Shown here one piece after another: positions 1-12,700 of a DNA stretch of 64,000 bases. The notes under the pieces were generated by a model. That model saw only the letters and a list, made by a program, of their open reading frames with translations, ran no database searches and was not told the DNA's origin. The translations under genes and the position numbers were made by a program. The stretch is from the NCBI GenBank assembly GCA_026874595.1, contig CM049309.1:51620079-51684078 (forward strand). Direction: 5' to 3'. Position 1 is the first letter of the stretch, and each line of letters opens with the position of its first letter. The DNA is from Sipunculus nudus (taxonomy: Eukaryota; Annelida; Sipuncula; Golfingiida; Sipunculidae).

Positions 1-600
1 GATACATGCAGACATTGTCTGTTTGTCATACAGTACAATATGTGGCTAAGGTTAAACTGAGAGAGATAAAATCTAACACACGGAACATTTGGCTGTCACC
101 TGATCATGTTTCTGAACCATTAGCCCCTTGTGGGATCCGATCTTGAGAGAGCTGCCCGCTTCGTTAAACAATTATTGACCAGAATTCATGGAGCGTCAGA
201 CTGCTCTTATAGATGTGCCCAAATGGTATGGGCAAACACTGCAGTGAGCCGTGTGGTAAAGCGTGAGAACGATCTTGGATAAATAAGTATAGTGTCAAAT
301 GGGCCGGGCTTTGGCAGAAATGGAAAGTCAAAGTATACGTCCCGAAAGTAGGACAAAATTTGTGTCCGTAAATTGGCCGTTTTGTACATCTGGCTTGGGT
401 TGCTCTTTTCATAATTTTCCCCCCATTTTAACAGGTGTCTGGGACCATATCCCATGCATGGAACGTAGATTTTTGCATATAATCGGAAAATATTATAAAT
501 ATTTAACTCAGTTGAAATTGTAACTACATGTATGACGTAATTTATTGCTTCTCTTGACGGCCTTGTACTGGATACCGCCTTCACTGTGTCCCCCTCTATT

Positions 601-610
601 TCTCTCTCCC

Positions 611-677
<67 letters not shown>
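601..677. repeat. Compound (TC)n(AC)n microsatellite
   Basis: A pyrimidine run that becomes pure TC to about 650 is followed directly by an AC run to 677. The open frames across it on both strands are low-complexity artefacts. Confidence 0.97.
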
Positions 678-681
<4 letters not shown>

Positions 682-1311
682 GCGTCCTAGCGTTCGATAC
701 GTTCCTTTAACCGTACCCTTTAGTTCGTCTCTCCAGTGAAGCCAACAAGTAGTATTGAAAGCGTTGGTTTTATACTGACGCAGAGGGCGGCGGTAATGTA
801 TAGATTGTTGTGGCCCGACAGCTGCTGACAGCAAAATTGGTACAGAGGTTAAAATCGATGCTGATAGATGTATCCAGGAATAAATGCTAGATTCCTAGAC
901 ATGATATCCCAATGCAAGATATGTTGGTCTTCAACGCGGCACATCAAAGAGACCGACCCAGGCGCTTTATCCATTCGTCGCATTTCAAGAGTCCTGACTG
1001 CCTTGTATTAACCTTACATATTAATACTGTCCTCTGTGAAGTGGTCTTTCTTTTTATGATTTCCGATGTGGACATTGTTTTTTTCTGTAATCCTTAATCG
1101 AATTCCCTGGGGATTACGTTTAATGTTTTTCATGTAGTACACGGTATCCATGTCCGGTTTCATTATTTAGCCTTTTTTATAGGAAACATTGCGCCTCATT
1201 TTATGTCCGTGATATTTTTAGGATTGCTGTTGTATTTATCAGTATATCTCTATCCTTTAAGGTTTATATTTATCCGGTCTTTTTCTGGAATGGTGACGTA
1301 TATTCAAAATT

Positions 1312-1314
<3 letters not shown>

Positions 1315-1361
<47 letters not shown>
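1315..1361. repeat. (CT)n microsatellite
   Basis: About 23 uninterrupted CT dinucleotides. Confidence 0.97.
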
Positions 1362-1363
<2 letters not shown>

Positions 1364-2544
1364 CTTCCATATAATAATAAGAACCTTATGACAAACATAT
1401 GTCCAGGGTGTGTTTGCTAGAGTCTTGTTGCCAGGCCATGGACAAAAGAGAAAAAAATGACAATGTTCAATTTATAACGGGATGTTACCTGGCCTTTAAA
1501 AATACAATATTAACTTTCAGCATGAATATAACAGCCCAGACATAAATAGCAATAAAGCATAAGGAATATTGACATAAGTGTCCGGCAGTTTTGTTCATGG
1601 GATGGGAGATCATTCCGTTAGACTGGTACTCAGCTCTGTCGTGACTGCCGACATAAATCAACGCAGGATAATCCAGAGTGGAGCAGAAGCCAGTCTACCG
1701 TGCACTGATCCAAAATGACGGGTAAAATAACCCAGCAGACTCCCTGCCTTCTTGGGAAGGTCGACGGATCTGCCTTCGTATCAGATTATCAGATCTGAGT
1801 CTGAAAAGTCAATCCATGCATATTGCACATATCCATGCCGTATGACCTGACGGCGGCTAGATTGACAATATACTGTTTACATCTATTTCCGCCCCAGCTT
1901 CATCTAATACAGGTGTCTTCCGGTGGTCTGACGCCATTTCCGGCACATGACAATCATTGATAGTCGGGTTGGCTCTTCCGCTTTTCCGGCAAGTAATTCA
2001 CTCGTCTAGGACATTACAGAAGTTGATCCAGGACAGACGAACAAGACAGCGATCTTAAATGCTTGAAGCGCCCAATGGGACACAAGCGATGAACAAGCAA
2101 AGCAAAGAATGGACACTTGAGGCTTTGAGAGACCTCCCGCTAATTTCACCCATTTGTGACCAAATCGATTGCATAAATTGGGTTTCAATGAAGTGTTGCA
2201 ACGAAAGGCTTGTTCCTCATGGGGTTAGGTCCCCGAAGCTTACACATGCCATTAGCAAACCTGCAACACCGCCTGGCCATGCTAGACCCTCGGCCCGCTC
2301 AAAGGTCCATGGTTAATAACCTCCCTCTTCATTCCAATTAAGAGAAAGTGAAAAGGGCCTGCAAGCGAAATTGCCATGTACTGGACTATAACTGGAGGGT
2401 AGCTCGGTGCTCATCTTGGTACTTTTAGTGTCCTTCACACACCGGCCCAAGGTTAATTCATTTATCGATACCTGTCACATCGTGACGAGGTGTCACGTTG
2501 GACGATCAGTCGATGAACTCTGATTGACCTAGCAAGTGAACGAT

Positions 2545-2748
2545 CGGCGGTGGATCCAAGATTTAGGAAACGGAGTGGTCCAACCCATGGCACGAGAACA
2601 AATGACAAAACCTAGAAAAGGTCCCCAGGTCGGGAAAATTGGGATCAAGGCCACCAAAAAATGGTCTGAACCCCTTAAATAAGGTTGCAGGGACTGAAAG
2701 GGGAAGACGGGTCCAGACCCCCTCTCCTCCCCACTGGATCCGATTCTG
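2545..2748. mobile_element. Short inverted-repeat element (MITE), copy 1
   Basis: This 204-bp segment is clearly similar to the one at 9519-9720. Both begin with a GGCGG(A/T)... motif then GGATCTAGGATTTAGG or a variant. Both carry a central 'ggtcc..aggtc.gg' block and 'ggccacaaaa' or 'ggccaccaaaa', then '(g)accccct...ctccc'. Both end in a GGATCCG or GTTCCGC motif followed by TTCTG. This copy is the more diverged, and I could not see a target duplication. It has no coding capacity and presumably depends on transposase from elsewhere. Confidence 0.7.
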
Positions 2749-5180
2749 ATGATAATTTAATAAATCTCCGTGTCATACAAGTGGCTTCCACAATTTGTTT
2801 ACCTATCTTTTACAAAAGTTTACATATTCAAGTAAAGCATGGACGTATTTACGCAAGAAGTATTTTTTTCGTTTTCTATGCTCTTTAACGAATGTATTGG
2901 AAATGTTCACAAAATGCAGTATAGCGAAAAATCTGCATAAAAAAACAAATCAGAATAGAAGATGGTTTCGCCGTTTTATTTGATCACCATGAACCGCTAG
3001 TGTTTAACAGTTTTATGTCCACGATTCGGAATTTTAGGTCTCTATAGACACGTTTGCCTGATAATCATAGTACTGAAAGAAGTGAAATCTACACCAGCCT
3101 CATAAATCCGGGTGTATCATCATGCAGAGTATTAATATGTTATGTCATGTTCTATTACTTATTTAATTCTGACGGTGTCGTGTTGTATACCGTGCCATAT
3201 ATAGCTATAATACCCGTGCAGTATACATCATTCAGTTTCTTTCTGAGATATCATCAACTTCAATCGGCTTCTGCAAATCCCTCTAACCCGGAACGACGGC
3301 TCTGCCCGCACAGCTAATTTAAGCAGTGATCTGTAGGCTAAGAAGTTGTAATTAACCAAATCAATCTGAGCAACAAAGGATAATATTTTATCTCTTCCGT
3401 TCAAGGTCGACTAACACTGAACCAAATAAAAGACAATAACAGATATTTTGAATGAGTGTGGTTACTTCACAAGATTAACCATCGATCGTTCACTTCCCAT
3501 TCAGCCTCCTTTATATAACCATTAATGTAATGTATTTTTGCACCGAGACGGAAGGAGCCAATAACTCAGGCCTGCAGGTCAGTCTTTGTCGGTTTTTGTG
3601 GCATCATTTGATCGAGTAGATAGCTCTAAAAATTAATGCTGACTGTATCAGCCTTTCCTCTCTCTGTAGTCTTTTGAAGTTGGTTTATTAATAAAGAAAC
3701 TAGGGTCCTGAGGCAAAGCTCATTTAATATCATCAGAATCTTAGTTAATGATTTATTCTTAAGAGTACAGCAAACACTGGTCGAAATACTGTCCTAATTC
3801 GTTCTTTCTGGTCTCGCATAAGTTGACAATTCTAAGTAGGATTTTATCCCAGGTTTCGTCTGCTAATACAAATAAAACTCCCCATAATAATGCTTTTATA
3901 TTTCCCCAGTCACAAACCCGTAGAGTATTCTTGAGGTCCTTTCTTATGGCCAGCATCAGGGCTGCACTTAACTAGCTTGGTGGATCGATGTTGGTTGCTT
4001 GAGACAGTTGACCTGTTCTGGGATTATCTCTTTGGTAAAACAGATGGTTAGTGGTGAAAGGTATTAGTGAAAAGCACCAGTGCAGCCATGCGCATGCGTG
4101 ATTAGGAGGTAGTAAACTTCCGGTGAGACGTTAAAGCTACACACAAAACGGTGTTAAAAGCCTTGCGGAGCAGGGAAGAATGATTGAACGAAACCTTAAT
4201 GCATCTGTCATATAGAGGCTTGGTCCAGGCAGCTTATCCATGTTGGGCCAGGACCCAATGTTGTAGGCGGCCCTGCAGATCGTGTTCCAGCGTGACATGA
4301 CCAAAGCATGAAGTGTCGCGGATTAATTTGGCTTGGCCGGGAGGCGTGTTTAGATTTATCACCAGAACATGATACCCATGGGTTTCTCCACAACAGAAGA
4401 AGACGAGCTGTGTTCAGTGAAGGGACAATTTCATCTCTGTCCATCATATAGAAGATGGTATGATATATACCCGCAAATCAGCTTTCCCAAGGGCTGGATG
4501 ATATTACAGACTTTGTAATTAGCTCTCTCAGATTAGAATCAAATTGCCTACCTCGCAGACAATATGTCGTTCGAGTCCTTAGAGGTAACTGTACTATAAA
4601 AACTAAGATGAATGAAAATTATTATATATCGTCTTGTGGCAAACCTAGACGAAACATATTAACATAAGTTACAGGTGCACAACTGATGGTATATAACGGG
4701 ATCTAAATAGGTAGCATCAATCAAACATATATCTTCGTATGAAATACCATCAACAGGAAAAATATTGATTAATTGCAATAGATGGGGTATTTATTTATTT
4801 CTCCTGATTATGTCCCTTTAAGCGTATATCGTTCTATGGCCCCTGAACCCCATTAGATATTATCGTAAGATCCTGTTGGGGTTTGTTAACATGAAAATTA
4901 TCTATTTTGTGTCATGGATGGTGACGGCGGCGAGACGTTCACATTTCAAAGATTGCGGTTCCTTTGTAATCCGGATGAAAATGCGCATTGTACTAGAGCA
5001 CCCGGATGTACTCGCCAAGCATAACTATTTTACCAAAGCGAGGTACGCGAAATACATAAGAATATCCATAACTCTGCACCATGAAAGCTAAGCAAGAGAA
5101 ATATCGGTCGGAAAATGGTTTGTAATTTAATCATGATTTTTAAGTGCCATATGTCAAATATGAAGGACAATCTTATAAAA
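2749..5180. other. Intergenic stretch without recognisable gene
   Basis: Unique-looking AT-rich sequence. No exon, RNA gene or long repeat could be supported. Open frames here stay below 90 codons. Confidence 0.55.
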
Positions 5181-5316
5181 GAATGCAGTCTGATGGGTCA
5201 ACTGATGTGGCTGCAAGTTCGGGATACTGTATGTATAATCAATGCTAAGAATGCAGTCTGATGGGTCAACTGATGTGGCTGCAAGTTTGGGATACTGTAT
5301 GTATAATCAATGCTAC
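5181..5316. repeat. 68-bp tandem duplication
   Basis: Two head-to-tail copies (5181-5248 and 5249-about 5315) differ at essentially one base (aagttc against aagttt). About 15 bases downstream, AACTTGCAGCCACAT at about 5329 is the inverted complement of the unit's ATGTGGCTGCAAGTT. The duplication therefore sits in a locally palindromic segment. Confidence 0.9.
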
Positions 5317-5401
5317 TCAGCTTGACGAAAACTTGCAGCCACATTTTTAAATCAAATGTAAATCATGATTTCATAGCGTTGAAATCTGAGCAAAAATAGT
5401 T

Positions 5402-5404
<3 letters not shown>

Positions 5405-5451
<47 letters not shown>
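5405..5451. repeat. (AT)n microsatellite
   Basis: About 23 uninterrupted AT dinucleotides. Confidence 0.97.
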
Positions 5452-5454
<3 letters not shown>

Positions 5455-7103
5455 GGTAATATGAAGGTAATATGTCAATATTCAAAGTGTGATGTCATTT
5501 AGTGATTGCTCTAGCTTTCTTACACGTCACTCAACATTTCATGTTTCATGATGCTACGTTTTGTTCAATTATCATTTACCTCGTGTAAAAGAAATAATCA
5601 TTAAAAAGACAAAGGTAAGAATGTTTGCTGAATTGCAAACACATAAAAAACATATACTGCTTACGTTCATGGTGAGACTTCAATCTGTCGTTTGATAATG
5701 TTTTTGTAAACTTTTTTTTCACAGGAAGATGCGACATACGTCACACACCAGTTAACTAACACGCGTTATTGTTACACCGATCAGTGTAGATGGATCGAAA
5801 TGATTATCGATGGCTCTGGCTTAAGTCAGTACCGTAAAATATGCATAATATATAAACTGGTACCAGAGTTTATTGTGATGATTTTAACATGTATGGCAAG
5901 GAAGACACTGTATAAGGGGTAACAAAGGTCTATCTGGGTATACTAGTATTGTATGGTAAATTAAAAGCAGTGAAAACAATTAAAAATTAATTTTGGCATC
6001 AGATTGGATTTTATTTTGTGTAGTTTGACAGCTCGGAGTGTTAGCTCACGCTAAATCACCAGAGTGTCGCAGAATATGATATAAACCAGCATAAATTAAC
6101 GCCTACCAGACTGAAGAAATATCATTTATTCTGAGCTGAACATAACAATCGCACTTATTATCATCAGGGAAATAATAAACGCAGTGTTGAAGGTACTCAA
6201 TGGCCCGTTAATCCACTCCTTGTTCCGACTGGCAAGAAAAGTGTAATTTATTCTTGGAGTTGCTTGATATTAAATTATGCATATCACGTCCGTTACCGTT
6301 CCAATCTCAAAATGCGCCCGCTTCTTGATGTAAGAAACGTCCTAGTGTGAGAAAAAAAACGTTAATATTATAATAGATCTATTAATGGGGATGGCTGTCT
6401 GGTGCTATTTATTCAGCAGAGAAGGCTTTAGCTGTGTGTGGACTTTAATGATAAGACAGCACTCTGACCGTCAATTTCTGTCGGCTCTGGCGGATGAAAA
6501 AAACCGTCTGTGCAAGTTATAGAATGTCTGTAGGTAAAAACCGAGGCAGATTCGTCAATATAAACGGACGCCCGGTTACTGACTTTAGAATCCACAGGCA
6601 CCAGCTGCTATTGACTCTCTGGTGTACGTGTACCCAAATCCTCAGGCTGTTAGATGAAACAAGGAAAGGTCCGTGCCTCAGTAACCTACATTTGTTGTGG
6701 TTTTATTAGAACTCATCTGAGCATTATCCGTTGTAGTTTAACGACGTTAAACCTGATATTAACAACATTAAAAAATGAAAAATCTTATATGGAAGAAAAG
6801 AGTTGAATCAGATATTATACATACATATTTTCTCATGAATTATATAAGGTAATTTTCAATTGGATTTTAAGCTAAAATCGTCTTGATGACATTTAGGCTA
6901 GTAGGATAACAAATAGCGATGGCTAAACCCGCTCAACCCGGGTTTTTTTTGCATAGGATCTCTTTATAATACAAAATCCTTTTATAAAACAAAATAGAAA
7001 CGGTAAGTATTCTCAGACTGTATACATTACAATCAAACTTTTTATTCAGTCACCCAAAAGTGATTTCAGGCTGACCCTGATGTCTCGCCCCCGGGAAGTT
7101 TAC
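5452..7103. other. Intergenic stretch without recognisable gene
   Basis: AT-rich unique sequence with only short random open frames. No repeat or exon could be supported. Confidence 0.55.
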
Positions 7104-7983
7104 CTAGAATACAGGTCGTCGACAAGCGACTACGTGTATCCGCCAAAATCAGAGTAGGACGGGTAAAGTGAGGCATGGATTGAGTGGCAAGGGGAAATAG
7201 AGTTAGAAGTGTTACATATTAGCATGGATGTCTGCCACATTACATGATTGTAGGTGGCGCCAGCTGTTATTTGAATGAGAAACTGTCCAAATTGTATACA
7301 CATACTAAATTTCAGGTGAATAAGTCAAACCACTGCCGAGATATGAGTGATATTAGCCCAAGTCCAACGAATAGATGGACCCTGTGCACAAATGGTTGCA
7401 GGTGGCGCCAGCAGTTTCTTGTATGATAAAGAGCTATGTAAGATCTAAACACCTGCAAATTTTCAGGAAGATACGTCAAACCAGTCTGATGATATAAGCA
7501 TAGATGTCTGCAGCGTGAACGTGAATGTAGGTGGCGCCACCTGTCATAAAATCAAGAAAGCTTCCTGGGATGTATACGCCTGCCGAATTTCAGGGGAATT
7601 AGTCAAACCACTGCAGAGATATGAGTGATTTTAACCCAAGGCAGACGAACAGATGGACGCTGTGCAAAAATGGTTGCAGATGGCGCCACCATTTTTGTGT
7701 ATGTTATAAAGCTATCCAAGGGCTACATTTGTACATTTTTTTTCCTGATTGGTCAAACAAGTCCGAAGATATGTGGGTTAATGTGTCAAAACAGACGCAC
7801 AGATGGACGCACTGGAGAGAGGAAAAGTCAGAGGTCAACACCCGATGTGACCCGATAATTGGTGTAAGTTTCGGTAAAATTGATCCAGTAGTCTCAGAGG
7901 AGTTCTCCGGAAATGAATACGGCGGCGGCGGCGGATCCCGGTCAAAAAACATAGTATCCGCAAAACTTTATTTTGGCGGTTAC
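7104..7983. mobile_element. Repeat family A element with GGTGGCGCC units
   Basis: The left end (from CTAGAATAC at 7104, through GTATCCGCCAAAATCAGAG at about 7136) matches the ends of the element at 48626-50056. The right end has 'gaggagttctccgg', a GGC-rich run (about 7919-7935) and then GTATCCGCAAAAC...TTTTGGCGGTTAC (about 7952-7983). The termini are therefore inverted versions of one GTATCCGCC...-type sequence. In between are tandem units of roughly 140 bp. Each centres on GGTGGCGCCA(C/G)C (near 7253, 7401, 7531, 7681) and carries 'gtcaaaccactgc.gagatatgagtgat'. Open frames through it (148 aa and less) are by-products. No transposase is encoded. Confidence 0.75.
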
Positions 7984-9024
7984 AGTTATTTGCGCGATAG
8001 GCTGGACAGGGCAAACGGCGAAAATAACCTGCCCGCAGAATGTCGGACATGGGCTATTCCGCGGTAATGCACACTACCTGTAGGGAGTAGCTTGGTCGGG
8101 ACAACCTTTTTGGGCGAAAATAGAGGAACGTAGCACATATACCTGTTAGTTCCTCAGTGCATCGAATAGAAATAGATTTCAGCTTAATGTTTAGAAAACC
8201 TAGAAAAACCAGATTTTTTTAAAAATGTGTTTGCCTTATACTATTTATATCTGATAAATATATGTGTTATCTAGACTCAGTAAGGCCAGATAATACAAAA
8301 ATACCGTAACTTGCCTTTGTTTTAGATCTATATACATATTTGATTCGTTTGTCCCGGGAAGACTATTGTTGGATTTCCTCTGTTTATTTATAGAGGTTAA
8401 ACGCAGCCATGCATATTTTACAGTAACATTAACATAATAGAAATTTAGATGGTGTATGTAACATAAGGTGCTTCGGTTCATCAAACTCCGTTACCAGTAT
8501 AAATTTTGGACTTAGAGGTGTCAGATAAAATGCCCTTTCACGATGCTGCCAAAGATGTTTTTCATCTAGTGTGACAAAAAGGGCACCAAATCTTCTCTTG
8601 TTCTCCGGGTCCGAAGATATCGGCAGCCGCCATGCCTGACTTTACATTAATTGGGAATAAAAATATTTGTGTTGTGGTGCAAGATGAACAATGTTTGAGT
8701 GTTTAATATTCAACACGCGGTGCACTTGACAATGCAATCCCATTTAAATGATGTGCTAAAAGCAGAATAATGCACCAGCGTCATTCTTCTGTCAAAAACG
8801 GTTGAGTTTATATATTTGATGCACCGTTCCTTCACAACATTGTAAATCTTAAAAATCTTCTGCCTCATACGCAATAGGATAAAACACTGTTTCATAATTT
8901 ACAGGACCCAGTCCCGCTGGTTTATTCCACCCCGTGCGGTTTCAAATAAAAGAAACTCGGTGACACTTACGTCGATTTTAGCAAAGCCATTCCCATTGTT
9001 TGATCCGTGCAGAGATCACATCAC
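7984..9024. other. Intergenic stretch without recognisable gene
   Basis: Nothing could be assigned. A GCCGCCATG context occurs at about 8632, but its frame closes after about 24 codons and no splice donor of note follows. Confidence 0.5.
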
Positions 9025-9077
9025 CACGTGATGCTGACGTCAGATCTTGATTGGCTCAATTTGGCTGTGGTTTATAA
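9025..9077 (+). promoter_or_regulatory. Promoter-like cluster: E-box, CRE, inverted CCAAT, TATA
   Basis: The palindromic E-box CACGTG (9025-9030), the full cAMP response element TGACGTCA (9035-9042), ATTGG (an inverted CCAAT box, 9050-9054) and TTTATAA (9071-9077) lie within 53 bp, in an order typical of animal core promoters. The 250 bases downstream are GC- and CpG-richer than the surroundings. They contain ATGs at about 9154 (a 4-codon frame) and 9257 (a 16-codon frame, MSGAAAEHISLTSFVK). No matching gene was found within the window. It could be the promoter of a gene with small exons or a non-coding RNA, or a chance cluster. Confidence 0.4.
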
Positions 9078-9518
9078 CCCTTCGGGGCCCCGTGCTACAC
9101 GGATACGTCCAGTGCCCGATGCGTGAAGCTGATTTAAAAGGCGGTGGAGACAACATGTCTGCTCACTGAACCTTCCCGTCCTCCTCAGGGTCCCGAGGCC
9201 ACCCTGGTTTAACCAGTTGTAACTCACACAAGACCTAGTTTGCTCTGTCCTCCATCATGTCCGGCGCTGCTGCAGAACATATCTCCTTGACCTCGTTCGT
9301 GAAATAAGGCAATTTATTTAAATCCCGTAATATCCCCCCCCACCCCAATAACTGACTTAAATCGTGTGCACCGGACACACTGCCATTCTCTCATAAAGAA
9401 AGGGGAAATAGGTAGACTTCCTGCAGAAGAGATATTTTACATTTTAGGACATGTTGCGCGTATTTTTAAAGTGAAACCAAACGCACCTACGCGGTCCGTT
9501 CATATATATAGCACGTAA
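9078..9518. other. GC-richer segment downstream of promoter-like cluster
   Basis: CpG-containing sequence to about 9300 that could be a 5' untranslated exon, then AT-rich DNA with a C-rich run near 9336. No coding exon with convincing splice sites was identified. Confidence 0.35.
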
Positions 9519-9720
9519 CAGGGGCGGATCTAGGATTTAGGAAAAGGGGGGTCCAAATAAGGAGGACTAATAAAAAAATTAAAAAAAAGACCACCAGGTC
9601 CGGAAAGGGGAGTGGGGGTGCAGGCCACAAAATATTGTTTGAAACCCTTGATAAAGCTTGCAGCGGATGAAAAAGTGGGAGGTCCGGACCCCCTGAACCC
9701 CTCCCCTGGTTCCGCTTCTG
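9519..9720. mobile_element. Short inverted-repeat element (MITE), copy 2
   Basis: This 202-bp element begins CAGGGGCGGATCTAGG and ends CCTGGTTCCGCTTCTG, whose complement is CAGAAGCGGAACCAGG. The termini are therefore imperfect inverted repeats. A direct 5-bp repeat CGTAA flanks it (9514-9518 and 9721-9725), consistent with a target-site duplication. It is related to 2545-2748. The 162-codon minus-strand frame at 9487-9975 runs through it and is not a gene. Confidence 0.78.
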
Positions 9721-9725
9721 CGTAA

Positions 9726-12700
9726 ATTCGTCGAACGGTTTTCTTGTTGCAGCAAAGATAAAGTCAAAAGTATGAAGAGTGGAAGATATGTTTTCTAGTT
9801 CTTTGATTTGATATACAGGCACCCTCAGCTTAATCATTATATCAAGATTATTATTCAAACAAAAATGCGGGGTATACACCAAGGGGACATGCCTTGAATA
9901 ACCAGTTGCAAGATTCTTAGAAGTAAACGCGAAGTTAATGTATGGGTAAATATATTTCCCTACGCCGCAGAACAAAAGACATAACTAATGAGTCATTTAG
10001 CAATCATTGCTACTCTCAGCAAATAAACGGCAGCATATAGAATGATTCACCGAACCCACTCCATGTGTAGATTTCATAAATATTGTCATAATTGCAATTA
10101 CCATGACAACCACTTTCATCCTGAAAATATGATTCCTTCATTTGCCGTCAGGGTTTAACTAAGGTGTATCAACCGCTGTTGAATCGGCTTATTAAATCGT
10201 GATAGATATTACACTGGTTCCTAATCGTAATAATGGTCCTGCAGTTGCGCCTTCCTCACCTTCTCCAGTGGTCGATCTGACTCCTATATATTTCCTGGAT
10301 TTCCATATATTTTCATATGGTAAAATTGTCTCCAATAATTTCCTACTTTTTTCGGCATTTGGACTTTAATCTCTTATTTTTTCCTATAGTTTTTACTGCA
10401 AAATAATGTTTCTGGTATAACTTTTTTACTGAATAATTATTGATTAAATACATACTATATGGGTTTGTTATGTACAGCTTCATGCCACTTAAGCTTAGAT
10501 TCCTTATATGAACTGAATGTAGAATGCGGCATGCGAAATGGGTATTGAGAGATTTCATATGAAACTGCATAGCGGCATGCACGTTTTTATGTGTTGCCCC
10601 TGGATACCATCCGGAACCTTCAGAAATCGCTACTTGTAGCGATTCGTTTTTCCGGATGCGCACTCCGCATTTCCGATCCGCGCATTAGGAATCTTACCTT
10701 ATTTATTTAGTCAATACCGATGTTATACACATTCCGCATTCCGTACTTAAGGAATCTTAGCTTTAGTCATTGTTATGACAGTTTCGTTCCCTCATATCAG
10801 CGGATTTCATCAGACTGCGAGACCTTTACTTATATTAGTGGACGATACTGTCACAACAACAAGTAAGTCGCTGTGCAAAAAAAAAGTGATTTATACTGCA
10901 CCAGCCATATGCAATTGTTCAGAAAATAAGTGTTATATATAAACCTATTAATATGAAAATATTTAGTTCTTTTGTAGAACTGAGCATGTAAGTGTTGAAG
11001 TCATACAAGTGCAGCCATCTTAACAAATTAAACAGACATTTAGTAGCTGTTTGGAAAACATCTGGCCATCTTTAGTTATTGTGAAAAACACGATTGCAAA
11101 GTATTTCTCATATTGTGGCTTAAAATTTTTATAAACTCCCATATTTTTGTCTCAAGTGCTCCTATAAAATTCCTGCATTTCTTCAGGAGCCCTGCTTACT
11201 CACTTAACTTATTAATCCTGAATACAGCAGTTGGTATTTAGAAACTGTGGCCTCACCGATAACTCTTCCTCACAATTTATTTGGGCCAGCATTGAGCAGA
11301 AATGCATAGTTTATGCTTAAAGTCAAAACATAAAATTTACACACAATCATTGTGTATTCCATTTCATCTTTGGTAAAAAAAATTGAATTTAAAAAAGTTC
11401 ATTGAGATGATTAGGAAAATATGCAGAATAAAAAGTATGATGGCCAGCAGATACAAACAATCGTGTCTGAAATGGTCTTATATTGGTACCGCAATGCAGT
11501 ATTTCCAAGTTCCGATGGGATAAGATATGAGATGAGCATATATGGATAAAGTCCCACGGGGTAGTTCTTTTCCGACGTTTCAGTTTGAGGTATATATTAC
11601 GATTGTTTCTCCCGAATGAGTCACAAGTCGCGCTGTCACTTTCACTGGATTTATAGGTCTTCTTTCTTCTCCGCCCCGTCCGCTTACCAGTGTATGCCGG
11701 GTATTTACATGAATACAGGTCTGTTCCCTGGAGATATACGGGAAAGCCGATGTACTGGAAATTACAGGCTTGTATGTGGTATAATGGCAGATTTGGCTTG
11801 TGACAGACTTTGAATGAGAGAGTATTTATATAAATGGGAAGATGTGGGAAGGACAAGCTTAATCGAGACACTGTATACTTGATCGAGGATGTACGTTTGG
11901 GCGACTGTATAGGGTTAGGAGGATAACGGACTACATGTGATATTAAAGCCCGGTTTGTTTCTCTAAGTGGAGACATCTATATATAGATATTGAAGATTCA
12001 AGTGGGAAGATCATAAAGTCTAGTAAACAGAATATATACTTTATACATTTCGAAGTCGAGTCTTATGTGTTAGAATTAAATCAAAATGGTTAATTTTCTG
12101 TTCAATGGATTTTTTTTCTGCCGTATACAGATAGCCAACTTTTCTGTGGTCTGCTCTGGTCAGTCCTGTTTAATGCAAAGATATATTCATACCATTCGAA
12201 TATATTGATGACAAGGTTGGTGAGGACCTAAATCAAACTATCTTCTTTGTATAATATAGCCCTCTATAGATAATAGAACCAGTATATGCACATAAAATTT
12301 ACATTATATATACGAAGGAATAGGTGGTGACAATTTACCTGAACTATTTTATCAATTTATATGCTTTCATTTTTTATATAATTTTAGTTTGTTTATATGA
12401 ACACAATCTAGACGCTAACAAAAACTGAGCAAATTCCGGTTTAATATTCTGAAACAGAACGAATAAATGACTGATCAGCTGTACACCCGTCAAAGTTTTC
12501 TGTTCTCATTGGATATCAAATCACTTGTGATGCTTCATATTACTAATAATGTATATTGGCTATGAGCAGGATTTCGCAGTGACAGTGACGGTATACTACA
12601 TTAAGGAACGCCATGCGGTATATGTTCACCCCCGGCTCACACGACGTCAAAAATATAATGGATTTTATGTATTTTAATGTATTCATTTCGCTCAACATCA

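Larger units (their letters stand above)
1..2544. other. Intergenic stretch without recognisable gene
   Basis: I see no coding exon or RNA gene here. The stretch holds a CT/CA microsatellite at about 601-677 and a CT microsatellite at 1315-1361. CpG is fairly frequent, for example around 2460-2560. The open frames are short and unrelated to any family I know. Confidence 0.6.

Noticed and set aside
4560..4590. tRNA-like B-box (GTTCGAGTCC)
   Set aside because: No matching A-box, acceptor stem or cloverleaf could be built around it.
7621..8067. 148-codon plus-strand frame
   Set aside because: It lies within the family A repeat, crosses the GGC run and the terminal module, and includes no known domain.
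9487..9975. 162-codon minus-strand frame
   Set aside because: A third of it is the MITE at 9519-9720. The proline- and leucine-rich part is the reading of its GC-rich ends.
11389..11976. Longest open frame in the window, 195 codons, minus strand
   Set aside because: It has no recognisable domain, no promoter or splice context, and its composition resembles the surrounding DNA. One frame of this length is plausible by chance in 64 kb read in six frames.
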